A stretch of DNA of 64,000 bases, from positions 1 to 64,000 of the forward strand of contig VHDF01000006.1 of assembly GCA_016871495.1 (NCBI GenBank), given 5' to 3'. Positions 17,934-29,950 of this stretch are shown in pieces (within the stretch, counting starts at the first letter, position 1; each line of letters starts with the position of its first letter). The position numbers were made by a program, and so were the translations under genes. The notes below the pieces were generated by a model. It ran no database searches. It saw only the letters and a list, made by a program, of their open reading frames with translations, and was not told where the DNA came from. Source of the DNA: Verrucomicrobiota bacterium. Lineage in GTDB: Bacteria; Verrucomicrobiota; Verrucomicrobiia; Limisphaerales; VHDF01.

Positions 17934-18139
17934 GTAGGGGCACCTGCGAAGCTGGCATCCCTCTGGGATGCAAATGCTTGGGCGATCCGGTGGACCGGTG
18001 GTATCGTCGCTGCGCTCCTCAACCACCGGCTAAGAGCTGGCAAGCCTCCGGCTTGCGACTGAGCCGCTTCACGTCACTCTGGTCTCACTTCCCTTCTGCA
18101 TCCATCCCGCATCTCCCGCTTGGGATCAGGACGTCTGAG
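17934..18139 (+). repeat. Multi-hairpin dispersed repeat, copy 1
   Basis: About 200 bases matching 48029-48228 in inverted orientation. Both copies contain the hairpins CCGGTGGT...ACCACCGG and GCAAGCCTCCGGCTTGC and both contain an unlikely frame with the peptide WTGGIVAALLNHRL, which is a by-product of the repeat, not a gene. It abuts the transposase remnant. The 229 bases from here to pyruvate kinase hold nothing recognisable beyond a probable promoter. Confidence 0.8.
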
Positions 18140-18368
18140 TTTGCGGGCCAAGCCTGAAGGGCGCGAACGGGCATCTCCCGTCATCAACCTAAAAACATGG
18201 ACTTATTGGGGACCTTTTCAAGGGCTCACCATCGCCGACCGCAAAATGACCGTGAAACTTCCCAAACGATGGGTGTGATGTTGAGGTGAACGGCGCGGCC
18301 CGGCAACGGGCGGATCCACCTCGCATTAGGCTCGTGGAAACGTCCCCGGGCGAGTATCCTCCATCCCC

Positions 18369-19772
18369 ATGCGCAAAACGAAAATCATCGCCACGCTCGG
18401 ACCCGCCACCGATTCCCCGGAGATGCTCGGCCGGCTCATGGACGCCGGTGTCAATATCGCCCGGCTCAACATGTCACATGCCCCGCACGATTGGGTCCGC
18501 CGCATCGTGGGCGATCTCCGCGCCGCCGCCCAAACTCGCGGGCTCGCCTTCGGCATCCTGATGGACACCCAGGGCCCCGCCATCCGCACGGGCGACCTGT
18601 CCGCCGCTCTGGATCTTCGTCCGGGCCAGAAATTCACCCTCACCGTACGCGGCGAGAAGAGCGAGGAGATCGCCTCGGTGGACGTCAACTACGAGAATTT
18701 CGTCCAGGACATCAGCGTCGGTGACACCGTGCTGCTGGACAACGGGGAGATCCAAATGAAGGTGCTAGCGAAGCATCAGAACAAGGTCGAATGCGAGGTG
18801 CTCACCCCCGGCAAACTGGGCAGCCGGCGCCATATCAATCTGCCGGGCGTCAAGGTGAATCTGCCCGCGCTCACCGCGAAGGACCTCGCCGACATCGCGG
18901 TTGGACTCGAGGTCGGCGTTGATTTCATCGCCCTCTCGTTCGTGCGCGAGGCCAAGGACCTGCAACAACTCCGCGCGGTCATCGAACACGCCCCCCGCCG
19001 ACCGCGGATCATCGCCAAGATCGAGGATCAGCAAGCCATCAAGAACTTGGATGCCATCATTCAGGAAGCTGACGGCATCATGGTGGCTCGCGGCGATCTG
19101 GGCATCGAGGTCCCCTTCGAGGACCTGCCGATCATTCAGCGGCGCATTGTGAAATCCTGTTTGAAAGTGGGCCGCCCGGTCATTGTCGCGACCCACATGC
19201 TGGAGAGCATGATCGGCAGCCCGGTCCCGACCCGGGCGGAGGTCACCGACGTGGCCAACGCGGTCTATGAGCAGGCGGACGCCATCATGCTCAGCGGGGA
19301 AACCACGGTGGGCCAATATCCGGTGCGTTGCGTCGAGGTGTTCGACCGGATTGCGCGACGGATTGAGCGCAGCGGCGGCGCGGGTTTCCAGGAGCGGGCC
19401 GAACTCGGCACCGACCGCCAAAAACTCGTGAAAAGCGGCGTGGCCATGGCCAACGAGCTGCGCGCCCGGGCGATCCTGGTCTTCACCATGCGCGGGAACA
19501 TGGCCCGCGCCACGGCGTGGATGCGCCCGCGCTGTTCCGAACTGATCGCGATTTGCGAATGCGAGTCCGTGGCCCGCTCACTGGCCTTGCACTGGGGGGT
19601 CAACCCGTTCGTCATGCCGTTCGACCACATCAACCCCGAGGCCAGCATCGACCAGGCGCTGCGGCAATTGATGGCTCAAGGCCGATTGCAACGTGGCGAC
19701 AAGGTTGTCGTCATCAGCGCCCTGACCTCAGGCCAGGAGATTGTGGACGGACTGCAGATGCGGAAGTTGTAG
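18369..19772 (+). CDS. pyk: Pyruvate kinase
   Basis: A 467-residue enzyme converting phosphoenolpyruvate and ADP to pyruvate and ATP. It starts MRKTKIIATLGPATDSPEML and has the substrate-binding MDTQGPAIRTGD, the catalytic lysine block RIIAKIEDQQAIKNLD and MVARGDLGIEVPFEDLPIIQ, and the C-terminal allosteric domain (QRGDKVVVISALTSGQ). Length is normal for the family. It converges with the fructose-bisphosphate aldolase gene, 16 bases apart, with no visible terminator between. Confidence 0.97.
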   Translation: MRKTKIIATLGPATDSPEMLGRLMDAGVNIARLNMSHAPHDWVRRIVGDLRAAAQTRGLAFGILMDTQGPAIRTGDLSAALDLRPGQKFTLTVRGEKSEEIASVDVNYENFVQDISVGDTVLLDNGEIQMKVLAKHQNKVECEVLTPGKLGSRRHINLPGVKVNLPALTAKDLADIAVGLEVGVDFIALSFVREAKDLQQLRAVIEHAPRRPRIIAKIEDQQAIKNLDAIIQEADGIMVARGDLGIEVPFEDLPIIQRRIVKSCLKVGRPVIVATHMLESMIGSPVPTRAEVTDVANAVYEQADAIMLSGETTVGQYPVRCVEVFDRIARRIERSGGAGFQERAELGTDRQKLVKSGVAMANELRARAILVFTMRGNMARATAWMRPRCSELIAICECESVARSLALHWGVNPFVMPFDHINPEASIDQALRQLMAQGRLQRGDKVVVISALTSGQEIVDGLQMRKL

Positions 19773-19788
19773 CGTTCGGGCGATCCGT

Positions 19789-20751
19789 TCAGAAGGCTTC
19801 GCCGGCGCAGCAGAGCACGTTGCGGACCTTGTGCTTGACCAAGGCCTTCACGCGATCGCGGGCGGGCCCGAGGATGTTGCGCGGATCGAATTCCTTCGGC
19901 TTTTCCACCAAAATCTTGCGGATGGCGGCCGTCATGGCGAGGCGAAGGTCGGTATCGATGTTGACTTTCGTGCAACCGACGCGCCGGGCTACTTCGATGT
20001 CGGCTTCGGGAACGCCCGCCGTATTTGTGCCCAGAGCGCCGCCATACTTGTTGATGTCCGCCACCAAGTCTTTCGGCACGCTGGAAGCTCCGTGCAACAC
20101 CAGCGGATAATCCCCCAACCCGGCATCGCTCAGGGCTTTCTTGATGGCCTTGAGCCGGTCCAGGTCCAAACGCTGGTCGCCCTCGAACTTGTAGGCGCCG
20201 TGGGAGTTTCCGATGGCCACCGCCAGGGAATCCACCCCCGTTTGCCGGACGAAATCCACGGCTTCGTCGGGGTGGGTATAAGCGCCTCCTTTCGAGTAGC
20301 CCCCGCCCTCCTCGCCGTCGTCGTGCTGCGCCCCGACGAGCATGCCGAGCTCACCCTCGACCACGCAGTTCTTGGCATGCGCGTATTCCACGACCTGCTT
20401 GCAGATCTTCACGTTCTGGTCGAAGGGCAGGTGACTGCCATCAATCATCACGCTGGTGAATCCTTCGTCGATGCATTCCTTGCACAGTTCGAAAGAATCG
20501 CCGTGGTCCAAGTGGACCGCGATGGGAATATTGGAGAGGCTGACGGCGGCTTCGATCAACTTCTTGAGATAGACCGGGTGCGCGTACTTGCGCGCGCCGC
20601 GGGAGATTTGCAGCATGACGGGCGCTTTTTCCTCTTCGCACGCCTCAACGATGGCCTGCAAGAGTTCCATGTTGTTGACGTTAAAGGCCCCCAGGGCGTA
20701 CTTGCCCTTCAAGGCCTTGGCGAACAGGTCTTTGGTGTGAGTCAGTGGCAT
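19789..20751 (-). CDS. fba: Class II fructose-bisphosphate aldolase
   Basis: A 320-residue enzyme splitting fructose-1,6-bisphosphate into dihydroxyacetone phosphate and glyceraldehyde-3-phosphate. The zinc ligand region PIAVHLDHGDSFELCKECID, the acidic CVVEGELGMLVG block, and the phosphate-binding LVLHGASSVPKD and INIDTDLR-type strand (TKVNIDTDLRLAMT) are all present. The length and order match class IIB enzymes. Together with pyruvate kinase on the other strand it covers two steps of glycolysis. Confidence 0.96.
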   Translation of the reverse strand: MPLTHTKDLFAKALKGKYALGAFNVNNMELLQAIVEACEEEKAPVMLQISRGARKYAHPVYLKKLIEAAVSLSNIPIAVHLDHGDSFELCKECIDEGFTSVMIDGSHLPFDQNVKICKQVVEYAHAKNCVVEGELGMLVGAQHDDGEEGGGYSKGGAYTHPDEAVDFVRQTGVDSLAVAIGNSHGAYKFEGDQRLDLDRLKAIKKALSDAGLGDYPLVLHGASSVPKDLVADINKYGGALGTNTAGVPEADIEVARRVGCTKVNIDTDLRLAMTAAIRKILVEKPKEFDPRNILGPARDRVKALVKHKVRNVLCCAGEAF

Positions 20752-20827
20752 AATTCAGGTTCCGGTTGCAAACGAATCATCTCCGTTCCGCTCTGGACGC
20801 ACCCCTTCCGTAAAACGGTTGGAGCGC

Positions 20828-20875
20828 GCCAGGTCGAGCCGAAGGTTCAGCCGAAGGTTCAGCCGACCGCCTGGC
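20828..20875. repeat. Short tandem repeat flanked by an inverted GCCAGG/CCTGGC
   Basis: AGCCGAAGGTTC occurs at 20837-20848 and again at 20849-20860, followed by a partial third copy AGCCGA. GCCAGG (20828-20833) and CCTGGC (20870-20875) flank it as an inverted pair. It lies upstream of the aldolase gene; the rest of 20752-20996 shows no gene. Confidence 0.6.
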
Positions 20876-20996
20876 AAGGCAATCGGGAACTTGATTCTAG
20901 GGAGCCTCGAAGCGGATGGAAGCGAAAAAAAGTGAGCCGAATTTTTGACTCACGCCTTGAGCATCCAAAACGCCCAGCCCAGCGCAGGGAAAAGAA

Positions 20997-21073
20997 TGGC
21001 GGGAGTGGCGGGGCTCGAACCCGTAACCTCTGCCGTGACAGGGCAGCGCTCTAACCAATTGAGCTACACCCCC
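20997..21073 (-). tRNA. tRNA-Asp (GTC)
   Basis: On the minus strand: acceptor stem GGGGGTG pairing with CACTCCC, D-arm GCTCAATTGGTTAGAGC, anticodon stem CTGCC/GGCAG around loop CTGTCAC with anticodon GTC, T-loop TTCGAGC, discriminator G and an encoded CCA end. The T-stem has one A-C mismatch at its base. The 77-base length includes CCA. Confidence 0.93.
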
Positions 21074-21215
21074 GCAAGGGGAGCGAAACGTTGAAGAACA
21101 CAATGGCTGCCGTCAACGCCGAAAAACCGAAAATTCAAAACCAGCGCTCGCATCCGCGATCAGGGACCGCGGCTTGCGGCTTGGCGCGCATCACGTTCCC
21201 CAGCATAGTAACCCC

Positions 21216-23003
21216 ATGCATCGAAGCGTGATCTTTCTCGCCGCCGGGTTTTTTGCGGTCGTTTCAACCCGGGCCGACAATCCCTGGCGCGAACGGGCGG
21301 ACCGTTTTCTCAACTGGGTCAACGTCGGTTACCAGGCCCTCTACCACATCGAAAGCGAGGCGCAGTGGAAAGCCTTGACGGACGTCAAAAAAGAGCACGA
21401 CGCGGCGGCCGAAGTGGCCGGCAAAGCGCGCGCCGCCTTCAACGGCAGCCCCGCCGTCATTGAGGAATCCAAAGCCTTGCTGGCCCATGCATCGGAGTTG
21501 ACGGACTTGCAGCGGCGCCAATTGCGCCGCGTTCTGCTCAACGCCGCCGAAGGCCCCATGACCCAGCCCGCCCTGGTCAAAGAACGGATCGCGACCGAAA
21601 CCACCCAAGCCTCCACGCTCAACGGTTTTCAGTTCAAACTCGACGGCACCAACGTCATCGCGAACGACCTGGACCGCATCCTGCAGACCTCAGCCCGGCT
21701 TGAGGAACGTCGAAAGGCCTGGGAAGCCTCCAAGGCGACCGGCCCGGCTCTCAAACCGGGGTTGGTCAAGCTCCAGCGTTTACGGAATGGCGTCGCGAAA
21801 GAGATGGGTTACGCCGATTACTTCGCGCTCCAGGTGGCGAGTTACGGCATGGAACCGCACGAAATGCTGTCCATGCAACGCGCGTTCATGGACGAATTGC
21901 GCCCGCTCTACCGGCAGCTCCACACCTGGACCAAACACGAGCTGGCGAAAAAATTCGGACAACCCGTCCCCAAGCTGATCCCGGCCCACTGGATCAACAA
22001 TCGCTGGGCGCAGGAATGGAGCGGGTTGGCGGCGGCGGCTCAATGGGACCGCTATTTCACCAATCGTTCCCCCGACAGCATCACCAAGACGGCGGAAGCC
22101 TTTTACACCGGCATGGGTTTCCCGCGGCTTCCGGACACATTTTGGATGCGGTCCGATCTCTTTCCGGTCAAGCCCACGGAAGACCGGAGAAAGAATTCGC
22201 ACGCCTCATGCTGGCACATCGATTTGAACCAGGACATCCGGTCCTTGATGAGCGTCGAAGCGAATCCGTGGTGGTTCTACACGGCGCATCACGAATTGGG
22301 ACACGCGTATTATTTCATGGCCTACACCCGTCGGGAGGTGCCGCCCCTGTTGCGGATCGGGGCGAATCCGGCGTTTCACGAGGGCATCGGAGAACTGATT
22401 TCGCTCGCAGCCAGCCAGACGCCATACTTGCGGAAAACGGGCATTTTGCCGGAGGACTTCAAAGGGGATGAGACCGGCGAGTTGCTCGAGACAGCGTTGT
22501 CGCACAGCATTCCTTTCATCTTCTGGGCCAGCGGCACGATGACCCATTGGGAAGCGGATCTTTACGCCCATTCGCTTCCGCCCGAGAAGTGGAACGAACG
22601 CTGGTGGCAGTATGTGAGGGAATTTCAGGGGGTGGAACCGCCGGGTGGAGCCGGTCCGCGAGGAGAAGCATTCTGCGACGCCGCCACCAAAACGCATGTC
22701 AACGACAATCCGGCCTATTACTACAGCTACGCCATCGCCACCGTATTGAAGTTTCAATTCCACGACCACATCGCGCGGAAAATTCTCCGGCAGCCGCCCC
22801 AGCGCTGCAATTACGCCGGGAGCCGGGAAACGGGCCAGTTCCTACGCCAAATGCTCGAAGCGGGAGGCACCCGCGATTGGAGGGAACTGTTGAGGGAAAC
22901 CACCGGAGAAGACCTCAGCACACGGGCGATGCGCGAATATTTCGCGCCGCTCATGACCTGGCTCGAGAAACAAAATGCTGGACGCGAGATCGGATGGGAT
23001 TGA
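21216..23003 (+). CDS. M2-family peptidyl-dipeptidase (ACE-like), exported
   Basis: A 595-residue zinc metallopeptidase. The start at 21216 is chosen because MHRSVIFLAAGFFAVVSTRA is a signal peptide; a longer frame starts at 21174. The zinc motif is HELGH (residues 359-363), and the third ligand should be the glutamate in FHEGIGELISL about 25 residues on, as in angiotensin-converting-enzyme relatives. DMRSLMSVEANPWWFYTAHH-type context and the C-terminal FHDHIARKIL also fit. It probably trims peptides in the periplasm by releasing dipeptides. Confidence 0.92.
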   Translation: MHRSVIFLAAGFFAVVSTRADNPWRERADRFLNWVNVGYQALYHIESEAQWKALTDVKKEHDAAAEVAGKARAAFNGSPAVIEESKALLAHASELTDLQRRQLRRVLLNAAEGPMTQPALVKERIATETTQASTLNGFQFKLDGTNVIANDLDRILQTSARLEERRKAWEASKATGPALKPGLVKLQRLRNGVAKEMGYADYFALQVASYGMEPHEMLSMQRAFMDELRPLYRQLHTWTKHELAKKFGQPVPKLIPAHWINNRWAQEWSGLAAAAQWDRYFTNRSPDSITKTAEAFYTGMGFPRLPDTFWMRSDLFPVKPTEDRRKNSHASCWHIDLNQDIRSLMSVEANPWWFYTAHHELGHAYYFMAYTRREVPPLLRIGANPAFHEGIGELISLAASQTPYLRKTGILPEDFKGDETGELLETALSHSIPFIFWASGTMTHWEADLYAHSLPPEKWNERWWQYVREFQGVEPPGGAGPRGEAFCDAATKTHVNDNPAYYYSYAIATVLKFQFHDHIARKILRQPPQRCNYAGSRETGQFLRQMLEAGGTRDWRELLRETTGEDLSTRAMREYFAPLMTWLEKQNAGREIGWD

Positions 23004-23004
23004 G

Positions 23005-23580
23005 CTAGCCCGCATTCCGTGAACCCGTTTGTGATCGTTTTCCATTCCAGTCGAGTGTGAATGATGCGGGCTCGAGAAGCCTTGCCTCCGGCCCGGGCGG
23101 CAGTCGATCCAGCAGCACGGAAACGGTCTCGGACCAACCTGGGAGCTTCCACTGCGGACCGAGTTCGGCCAGCGGCAGCAGCACGAACCGGCGAATCGAA
23201 GCTCTGGGGTGGGGCAAGGTCAGACGCGGACCTTCCCGCACTTCCTCGCGAAAGCCAAGGAGGTCGAGATCCAGAGGCCGGGCTTCGTTCTGGAGCTGTT
23301 TGGGAAGACGACCGGCCCGGCGTTCCAAGGATTGAAGGAAATCGAGCAGGGACTCCGGGGTTTCCGAGGGCAGCGGTTCGAAATGAGCGACGGCGTTGAG
23401 GAAGTCCGGCGAACCGGGCGGGCAATCCACCGGAGGCGTTCTCCAAAACGAGGACGCTTCGACGGGACCCACGGATCGCTCGCGCAGCCCGTCAAGCGCC
23501 TGGTGAAGGATGGAGGCTGAATCACCGAGGTTCGAGCCAAGCGCGACCAGGGCACCGCCGGGGGATGATGAATCTTTCAT
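23005..23580 (-). CDS. folK: 2-amino-4-hydroxy-6-hydroxymethyldihydropteridine diphosphokinase
   Basis: A 191-residue enzyme of folate synthesis that transfers pyrophosphate from ATP to hydroxymethyldihydropterin. ALVALGSNLGDSASILHQAL, the pterin-binding FWRTPPVDCPPGSPDFLNAV, and the metal motif RPLDLDLLGF followed by LPHPRASIRRFVLLPL are all typical. The ATG at 23580 gives MKDSSS directly before the first strand; a start six residues upstream is possible. It converges with the M2 peptidase gene with two bases between them. Confidence 0.95.
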   Translation of the reverse strand: MKDSSSPGGALVALGSNLGDSASILHQALDGLRERSVGPVEASSFWRTPPVDCPPGSPDFLNAVAHFEPLPSETPESLLDFLQSLERRAGRLPKQLQNEARPLDLDLLGFREEVREGPRLTLPHPRASIRRFVLLPLAELGPQWKLPGWSETVSVLLDRLPPGPEARLLEPASFTLDWNGKRSQTGSRNAG

Positions 23581-23883
23581 CCTTCTTCTCCATCCCAACT
23601 CGCCGTGTCATCCGAAGTCCGCGGTGACTGAGTTTTCGTCGTCGCGCAGACCGCCCTGCCTGCCTTGGCGCGGGTTGCCCGACCTGCGAGGTGGCGATGG
23701 AAACGTGGCGCGGGGGGAGCAAGAAGCGGCCTCGGAGGCCGCCCACGGCGCCGACGGGAAGGCGGCGAAACCGCAGGCTCGGCAGCCGGCGCGACTCCGC
23801 CGCCGACCTCGAGGGCCATCGCACCAGGCGACGTTGCGCTCTGGGCGCTCGACGCGGGAGGCGAAGTTGGACTATATTCCAGC
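23581..23883. other. Intergenic region, nothing recognised
   Basis: About 300 GC-rich bases between divergent genes. Frames through it are rich in arginine and alanine and have no recognisable features. It should contain promoters for both folK and the small cysteine-rich gene. Confidence 0.5.
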
Positions 23884-24063
23884 ATGAATTCCGAGGCCGA
23901 GGTGCAATGCCCCTACTGTGGACACGGGTTCCCCTTTTTTGTCGAGTCTCTGGATGAAGACTACGACACGGTCGTGGACTGCGAGAACTGCTGCCGCCCG
24001 ATGCGTGTCGCGGTGCATTGCGAGGACGGCGAGGTCGTGAGCATCGAGGCGGGGGGCGGCTGA
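23884..24063 (+). CDS. Small cysteine-rich CPxCG protein
   Basis: A 59-residue protein starting at ATG 23884. It has two cysteine pairs, CPYCGHGF and CENCCRP, the pattern of the CPXCG family, probably holding one zinc ion. The remainder is acidic ([13 protein letters not shown]). The family is widespread and uncharacterised. It precedes purH in the same direction, 61 bases away. Confidence 0.85.
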   Translation: MNSEAEVQCPYCGHGFPFFVESLDEDYDTVVDCENCCRPMRVAVHCEDGEVVSIEAGGG

Positions 24064-24124
24064 CCTGGATCGAGTTTTGTCGATTGACGGTTGCGTGCCG
24101 GGTCTCGAAGGTTGCGCCCCTCAT

Positions 24125-25665
24125 ATGGCACGCATTCAACGCGCTCTGCTGTCGGTTTCCGACAAAACGGGATTGGTTCCCTTCGCCCGGACGCTGGCGG
24201 AAAAGGGGATCGAGCTGCTCTCGACGGGGGGCACCGCCAAGGCCCTGCGGGAAGCCGGATTGAAGGTCATCGACGTCGGGGAATACACGGGATTTCCCGA
24301 GATGCTCGACGGGCGGGTCAAGACTTTGCATCCCAAGGTGCATGGAGGGCTGCTTCACATCCGCGGGAACGCGGAGCACGAAAGCGCGGTGGCCGCACAC
24401 GGCATTCCGCCGATCGATCTGGTCGTGGTGAATCTGTATCCCTTCGAGCAAACCGTGGCCAAGCCCGGGGTGACGGCGCAGGAGGCCATCGAGAATATCG
24501 ACATCGGCGGCCCCTCGATGCTGCGCAGTGCGGCCAAGAATCATGAGAGCGTGACCGTGGTGACAGACCCCTCCGATTACGCCGAGGTCGAGCGTCAGAT
24601 TCGAGAACAGGGTGAGACCACGCTGGATTGGCGGCGCAAACTTGCGGTCAAGGTCTTTGCCCGGACGGCGGCCTACGACGCGGCGATCGCCACTCATTTG
24701 GAGCGTGTGCTGCTGGCGTCCGCCAACGCGGCGCCCTCGTTTCTCGCGGTGCACGCGCCCCTCGCCCAGGCTCTTCGTTACGGGGAGAACCCGCACCAGT
24801 CCGCCGCGCTCTACGGACCGTTCCAGACCCGCTTCCGCCAGTGCCACGGCAAGGAACTGTCCTACAACAACATTCTCGACCTGACCGCCGCCGCCAGTTT
24901 GATCGCCGAGTTTGCGGGCGGCACGCCAACGCTCGCGATCCTGAAACACACCAACCCCTGCGGCGTGGGCCGCGGAAGCTCCCTGAGAGAAGCGTGGGGT
25001 CGAGCGTTCGCGACGGACCGCCAGGCGCCTTTTGGAGGCATCATCGCGGTCAATCGCCCGCTGGATCTTGCCTGCGCCGAAGCCATCGCGGAGATCTTCA
25101 GCGAGGTGATCGTGGCCCCTGATTTCGAGCCGGCGGCGCTCGAGTTGTTGCGCAAGAAGAAGAACCTCCGTTTGATCCAAACGCTGGCGGCGGAAGCTTC
25201 CCATTGGGAAGTGCGCGGAGTGGGGTGCGGTTGCTTTCTCGCGCAGGAACGCGACGGGCGATCGTTTCAACGCGCGACCGCCCGAGTGTTGACCTCCCGA
25301 TCGCCCACGGAGTCGGAATGGGCCGCGATGGAGTTCGGCTGGCGCGTGGTCAAACATGTCAAATCCAACGCCATTGTCTACGCGGGAGCCGAGGCGACGC
25401 TGGGCATCGGCGCGGGCCAGATGAGCCGGGTGGATTCCAGCCGCATTGCGGTGTGGAAGGCCAAGGAAGCGGGGTTGTCGTTGCAAGGCAGTGTGGTATG
25501 CAGCGACGCCTTCTTCCCCTTCCCCGACGGCTTGATCGCGGCCGCGGAGGCAGGAGCGACGGCGGCCATTCAACCCGGCGGATCGGTGCGTGATGCGGAA
25601 GTGATTGAGGCCGCGAACGCGCGAGGACTCGCGATGGTTTTCACGGGCGACCGCCATTTTCGGCA

Positions 25666-25669
<4 letters not shown>
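24125..25669 (+). CDS. purH: Bifunctional AICAR transformylase/IMP cyclohydrolase
   Basis: A 514-residue enzyme doing the last two steps of purine synthesis. The start ATG 24125 gives [20 protein letters not shown], the normal start of the cyclohydrolase domain; an upstream frame start is not credible. [12 protein letters not shown] and [15 protein letters not shown] mark the first domain, and [38 protein letters not shown]-type strand and the final [11 protein letters not shown] mark the transformylase domain with its catalytic lysine and histidine. The stop overlaps the recQ start (TTGA). Confidence 0.97.
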
Positions 25670-27522
<1,853 letters not shown>

Positions 27523-27577
27523 CCTTTTTCCGCGAGACGCAAGACTGCGCAGCCCGCGATTCCAGCGGGTGAACATC

Positions 27578-29413
27578 ATGCAGCATATTCGCAACATCGC
27601 CATTATTGCCCACGTTGACCATGGCAAGACCACTCTGGTGGATTGCCTGTTGAAACAATCGGGCACGTTTCGTTCGAACCAAGCCATTGCGTCCGAAGAG
27701 CGCATCATGGATTCCATGGATCTGGAGCGCGAGAAGGGCATCACCATTCGCGCCAAGAACGCGGCGTTCAAATACAAGAATTTCCACATCAACATCGTCG
27801 ATACGCCGGGCCACGCGGATTTCGGAGGCGAGGTCGAACGGGTCATGAACATGATCGACGGGGTGCTGCTGGTGGTGGATGCCGCGGAGGGCCCCCAGGC
27901 GCAGACGCGGTTCGTGCTGCGCAAAGCCCTTGAGGCGGGCGCGAAGCCGATCGTGGTCATCAACAAGATCGACCGTGAAAACGCGAACCCCAAGCGGGTC
28001 CTCGACCAGGTGTTCGAGCTGTTCATGCAACTGCACGCTACTGACGAGCAGCTCGACTTTCCGTTCGTCTACGCCAGCGCCAAGGAAGGGTTTGCCAAGC
28101 GGGAACTCGACCATGTCACGGGGACGATGGAGCCGCTGTTCGACGCGATTGTGAACCACGTGCCCCCGCCGCGCGCCATGGCGGGCGAAGGTTTTCAGGT
28201 GCTGGTGGCCAATCTCGATTACAGTGATTACCTGGGTCGGATCGCCTTCGGAAAAGTGTATTCGGGGAAACTGGTCAAGGGCCAGGCGTCGTGTTGCATT
28301 CACCGCAACGGCTCCATCAGCAAGGGCAAGATCACCTGCCTCTATCATTTCGAGGGGCTGAAACGCATCGAGGTGCAGGAGGCCCACGCCGGAGACATCA
28401 TCGGAGTGACCGGCTTCGAGGACGTCTTCATTGGAGAATCCATCGTGGACGTGGAAACGCGCCCGGCTCTGCCGTCCAAGCCGATCGATCCGCCGACCAT
28501 CCAAATGGAATTTGCCGTCAACGACGGACCGCTGGCGGGCCAGGACGGCAAGCTCGTGACGGCGCGGCATATCTGGGACCGGCTGATGAAGGAAATCCGC
28601 ACCAACGTCTCGCTCAAGATCCGCCAGACCGAGGATCCCAAGATTTTCGAGGTCAACGGACGGGGCGAAATGCAGATCGCCATCCTGGTCGAGCAGATGC
28701 GCCGGGAAGGCTACGAGGTGCTCGTGTCGCGCCCCGAGGTGCTTTGGAAGAAAAACGCCGCCGGCGAGTTGTTTGAACCCATCGAGAAGCTTTTCCTGGA
28801 GATTCCCCAGGAAAACATGGGAGTGATTCTTGAGAACCTCGCGTTTCGCAAGGCGGAAATCACCGGGATGATTCATCACGGGGATCAAGTGACCATCGAG
28901 GCCATGATTCCCATGCGAGGTTTGATCGGATTCGAAACCGACTTGGTCAACACGACGCGCGGCCTGGGCGTGATGAGTCATTTGTTCCACGAATACGGTC
29001 CCGACCGCGGGGAAATTCCCGCGCGCAAGAACGGCTCCCTGGTGAGCATGGAGGATGGCGAGGCCACGGCTTACGCGCTCAACATGACCCAGGAGCGGGG
29101 ACGCCTGATGGTTGAACCGGGGGAGAAGATCTACCGGGGCATGATCGTGGGCGAGAACGCGCGCGAGAACGACATTCCGGTGAATCCCTGCAAGACGAAG
29201 CATCTGACGAACATGCGTTCGCAAGGGGACGGCAAAGGCATTCAACTGGCGCCCCCGCTCAAGCTCAGCCTGGAAAGGGCGCTGGAATACATCGGTTCGG
29301 ACGAATACGTGGAAGCGACGCCGCGCAATCTGCGTCTGCGCAAGAAAATCCTCGATGAGACCGCCCGCAAACGGGCGATGCAGAACCGCTCCATCAAGCT
29401 GGTGGAGGAGTAG
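27578..29413 (+). CDS. typA: Translational GTPase TypA/BipA
   Basis: A 611-residue ribosome-associated GTPase. The start ATG 27578 gives MQHIRNIAIIAHVDHGKTTL; a frame start at 27404 lies in recQ and is rejected. G motifs are AHVDHGKTT, DTPGHADFGGEV and INKIDRENANP. The elongation-factor-like C-terminal part (LEIPQENMGVILENLAFRK, YGPDRGEIPARKNGSLVS) is complete. It helps ribosome assembly and stress adaptation. The end overlaps the convergent MarR gene by 20 bases. Confidence 0.97.
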   Translation: MQHIRNIAIIAHVDHGKTTLVDCLLKQSGTFRSNQAIASEERIMDSMDLEREKGITIRAKNAAFKYKNFHINIVDTPGHADFGGEVERVMNMIDGVLLVVDAAEGPQAQTRFVLRKALEAGAKPIVVINKIDRENANPKRVLDQVFELFMQLHATDEQLDFPFVYASAKEGFAKRELDHVTGTMEPLFDAIVNHVPPPRAMAGEGFQVLVANLDYSDYLGRIAFGKVYSGKLVKGQASCCIHRNGSISKGKITCLYHFEGLKRIEVQEAHAGDIIGVTGFEDVFIGESIVDVETRPALPSKPIDPPTIQMEFAVNDGPLAGQDGKLVTARHIWDRLMKEIRTNVSLKIRQTEDPKIFEVNGRGEMQIAILVEQMRREGYEVLVSRPEVLWKKNAAGELFEPIEKLFLEIPQENMGVILENLAFRKAEITGMIHHGDQVTIEAMIPMRGLIGFETDLVNTTRGLGVMSHLFHEYGPDRGEIPARKNGSLVSMEDGEATAYALNMTQERGRLMVEPGEKIYRGMIVGENARENDIPVNPCKTKHLTNMRSQGDGKGIQLAPPLKLSLERALEYIGSDEYVEATPRNLRLRKKILDETARKRAMQNRSIKLVEE

Positions 29414-29900
29414 ATCGGAACGAGGATTCCCGGGGGGCTTCCTCGGCCGCTTTGCGGCAGGCGTCCGCGATGATGGCGAGGTGGGTGAGAAACGTTTCGC
29501 GGGCGGATTCGGGCAGGGCTTCGAGCACCTCGGTCTGAAGGGCGATGGCGGCGGCGCGGGCGATTTGGTAAGTTTTTTGTCCGGCGGGCAGGAGTTTGAT
29601 GCGATAGGCGCGCCGGTCGAGTTCATGGGGGCGGCGCTGAACCCAGCCGGCCCGTTCCATCCGTTCAAGCAGGGAAGCGACGGTGTTGGGGTCGCTCGAC
29701 ATGAGGTCGGCCAATTGCCGCTGGGGGATGCCGGCGGAGTCGCTTTCCTTGAGCACCCGGAGGGCGGTGAACTGGTCGGGGGTCAGGGAAAGACGGGCGA
29801 TTCGGCGCCGAAAAGCCTGGTTCAGCCCGTACCAGGCGCGTCGGAGCGTGGGCGGCAAGCGCCGTCGTTCCGGAGAATCGATCGGGATCGGCGAGGCCAT
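29394..29900 (-). CDS. MarR-family transcriptional regulator
   Basis: A 168-residue winged-helix repressor. LTPDQFTALRVLKESDSAGI and QRQLADLMSSDPNTVASLLE form the helix-turn-helix, followed by the wing ERMERAGWVQRRPHELDRRA. Family members are dimers that respond to phenolic or other small ligands. It lies divergently from the secreted PQQ-propeller gene and an imperfect dyad sits between them (29951-29985), so it may control itself and that gene. Its 3' end overlaps typA. Confidence 0.92.
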   Translation of the reverse strand: MASPIPIDSPERRRLPPTLRRAWYGLNQAFRRRIARLSLTPDQFTALRVLKESDSAGIPQRQLADLMSSDPNTVASLLERMERAGWVQRRPHELDRRAYRIKLLPAGQKTYQIARAAAIALQTEVLEALPESARETFLTHLAIIADACRKAAEEAPRESSFRSTPPPA

Positions 29901-29950
29901 CGGCTTATTCGGGCAAGAACTGGGCTAGAAAGGCTTCAAACGCAACCGAG

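Noticed and set aside
17700-18062. Small plus-strand frame with peptide WTGGIVAALLNHRL
   Set aside because: The same peptide appears in the inverted repeat copy at 48029-48228, so it is produced by the repeat rather than by a conserved gene.
20828-20875. Possible CRISPR-like array
   Set aside because: Only two full 12-base units directly joined with no spacers; a simple tandem repeat.
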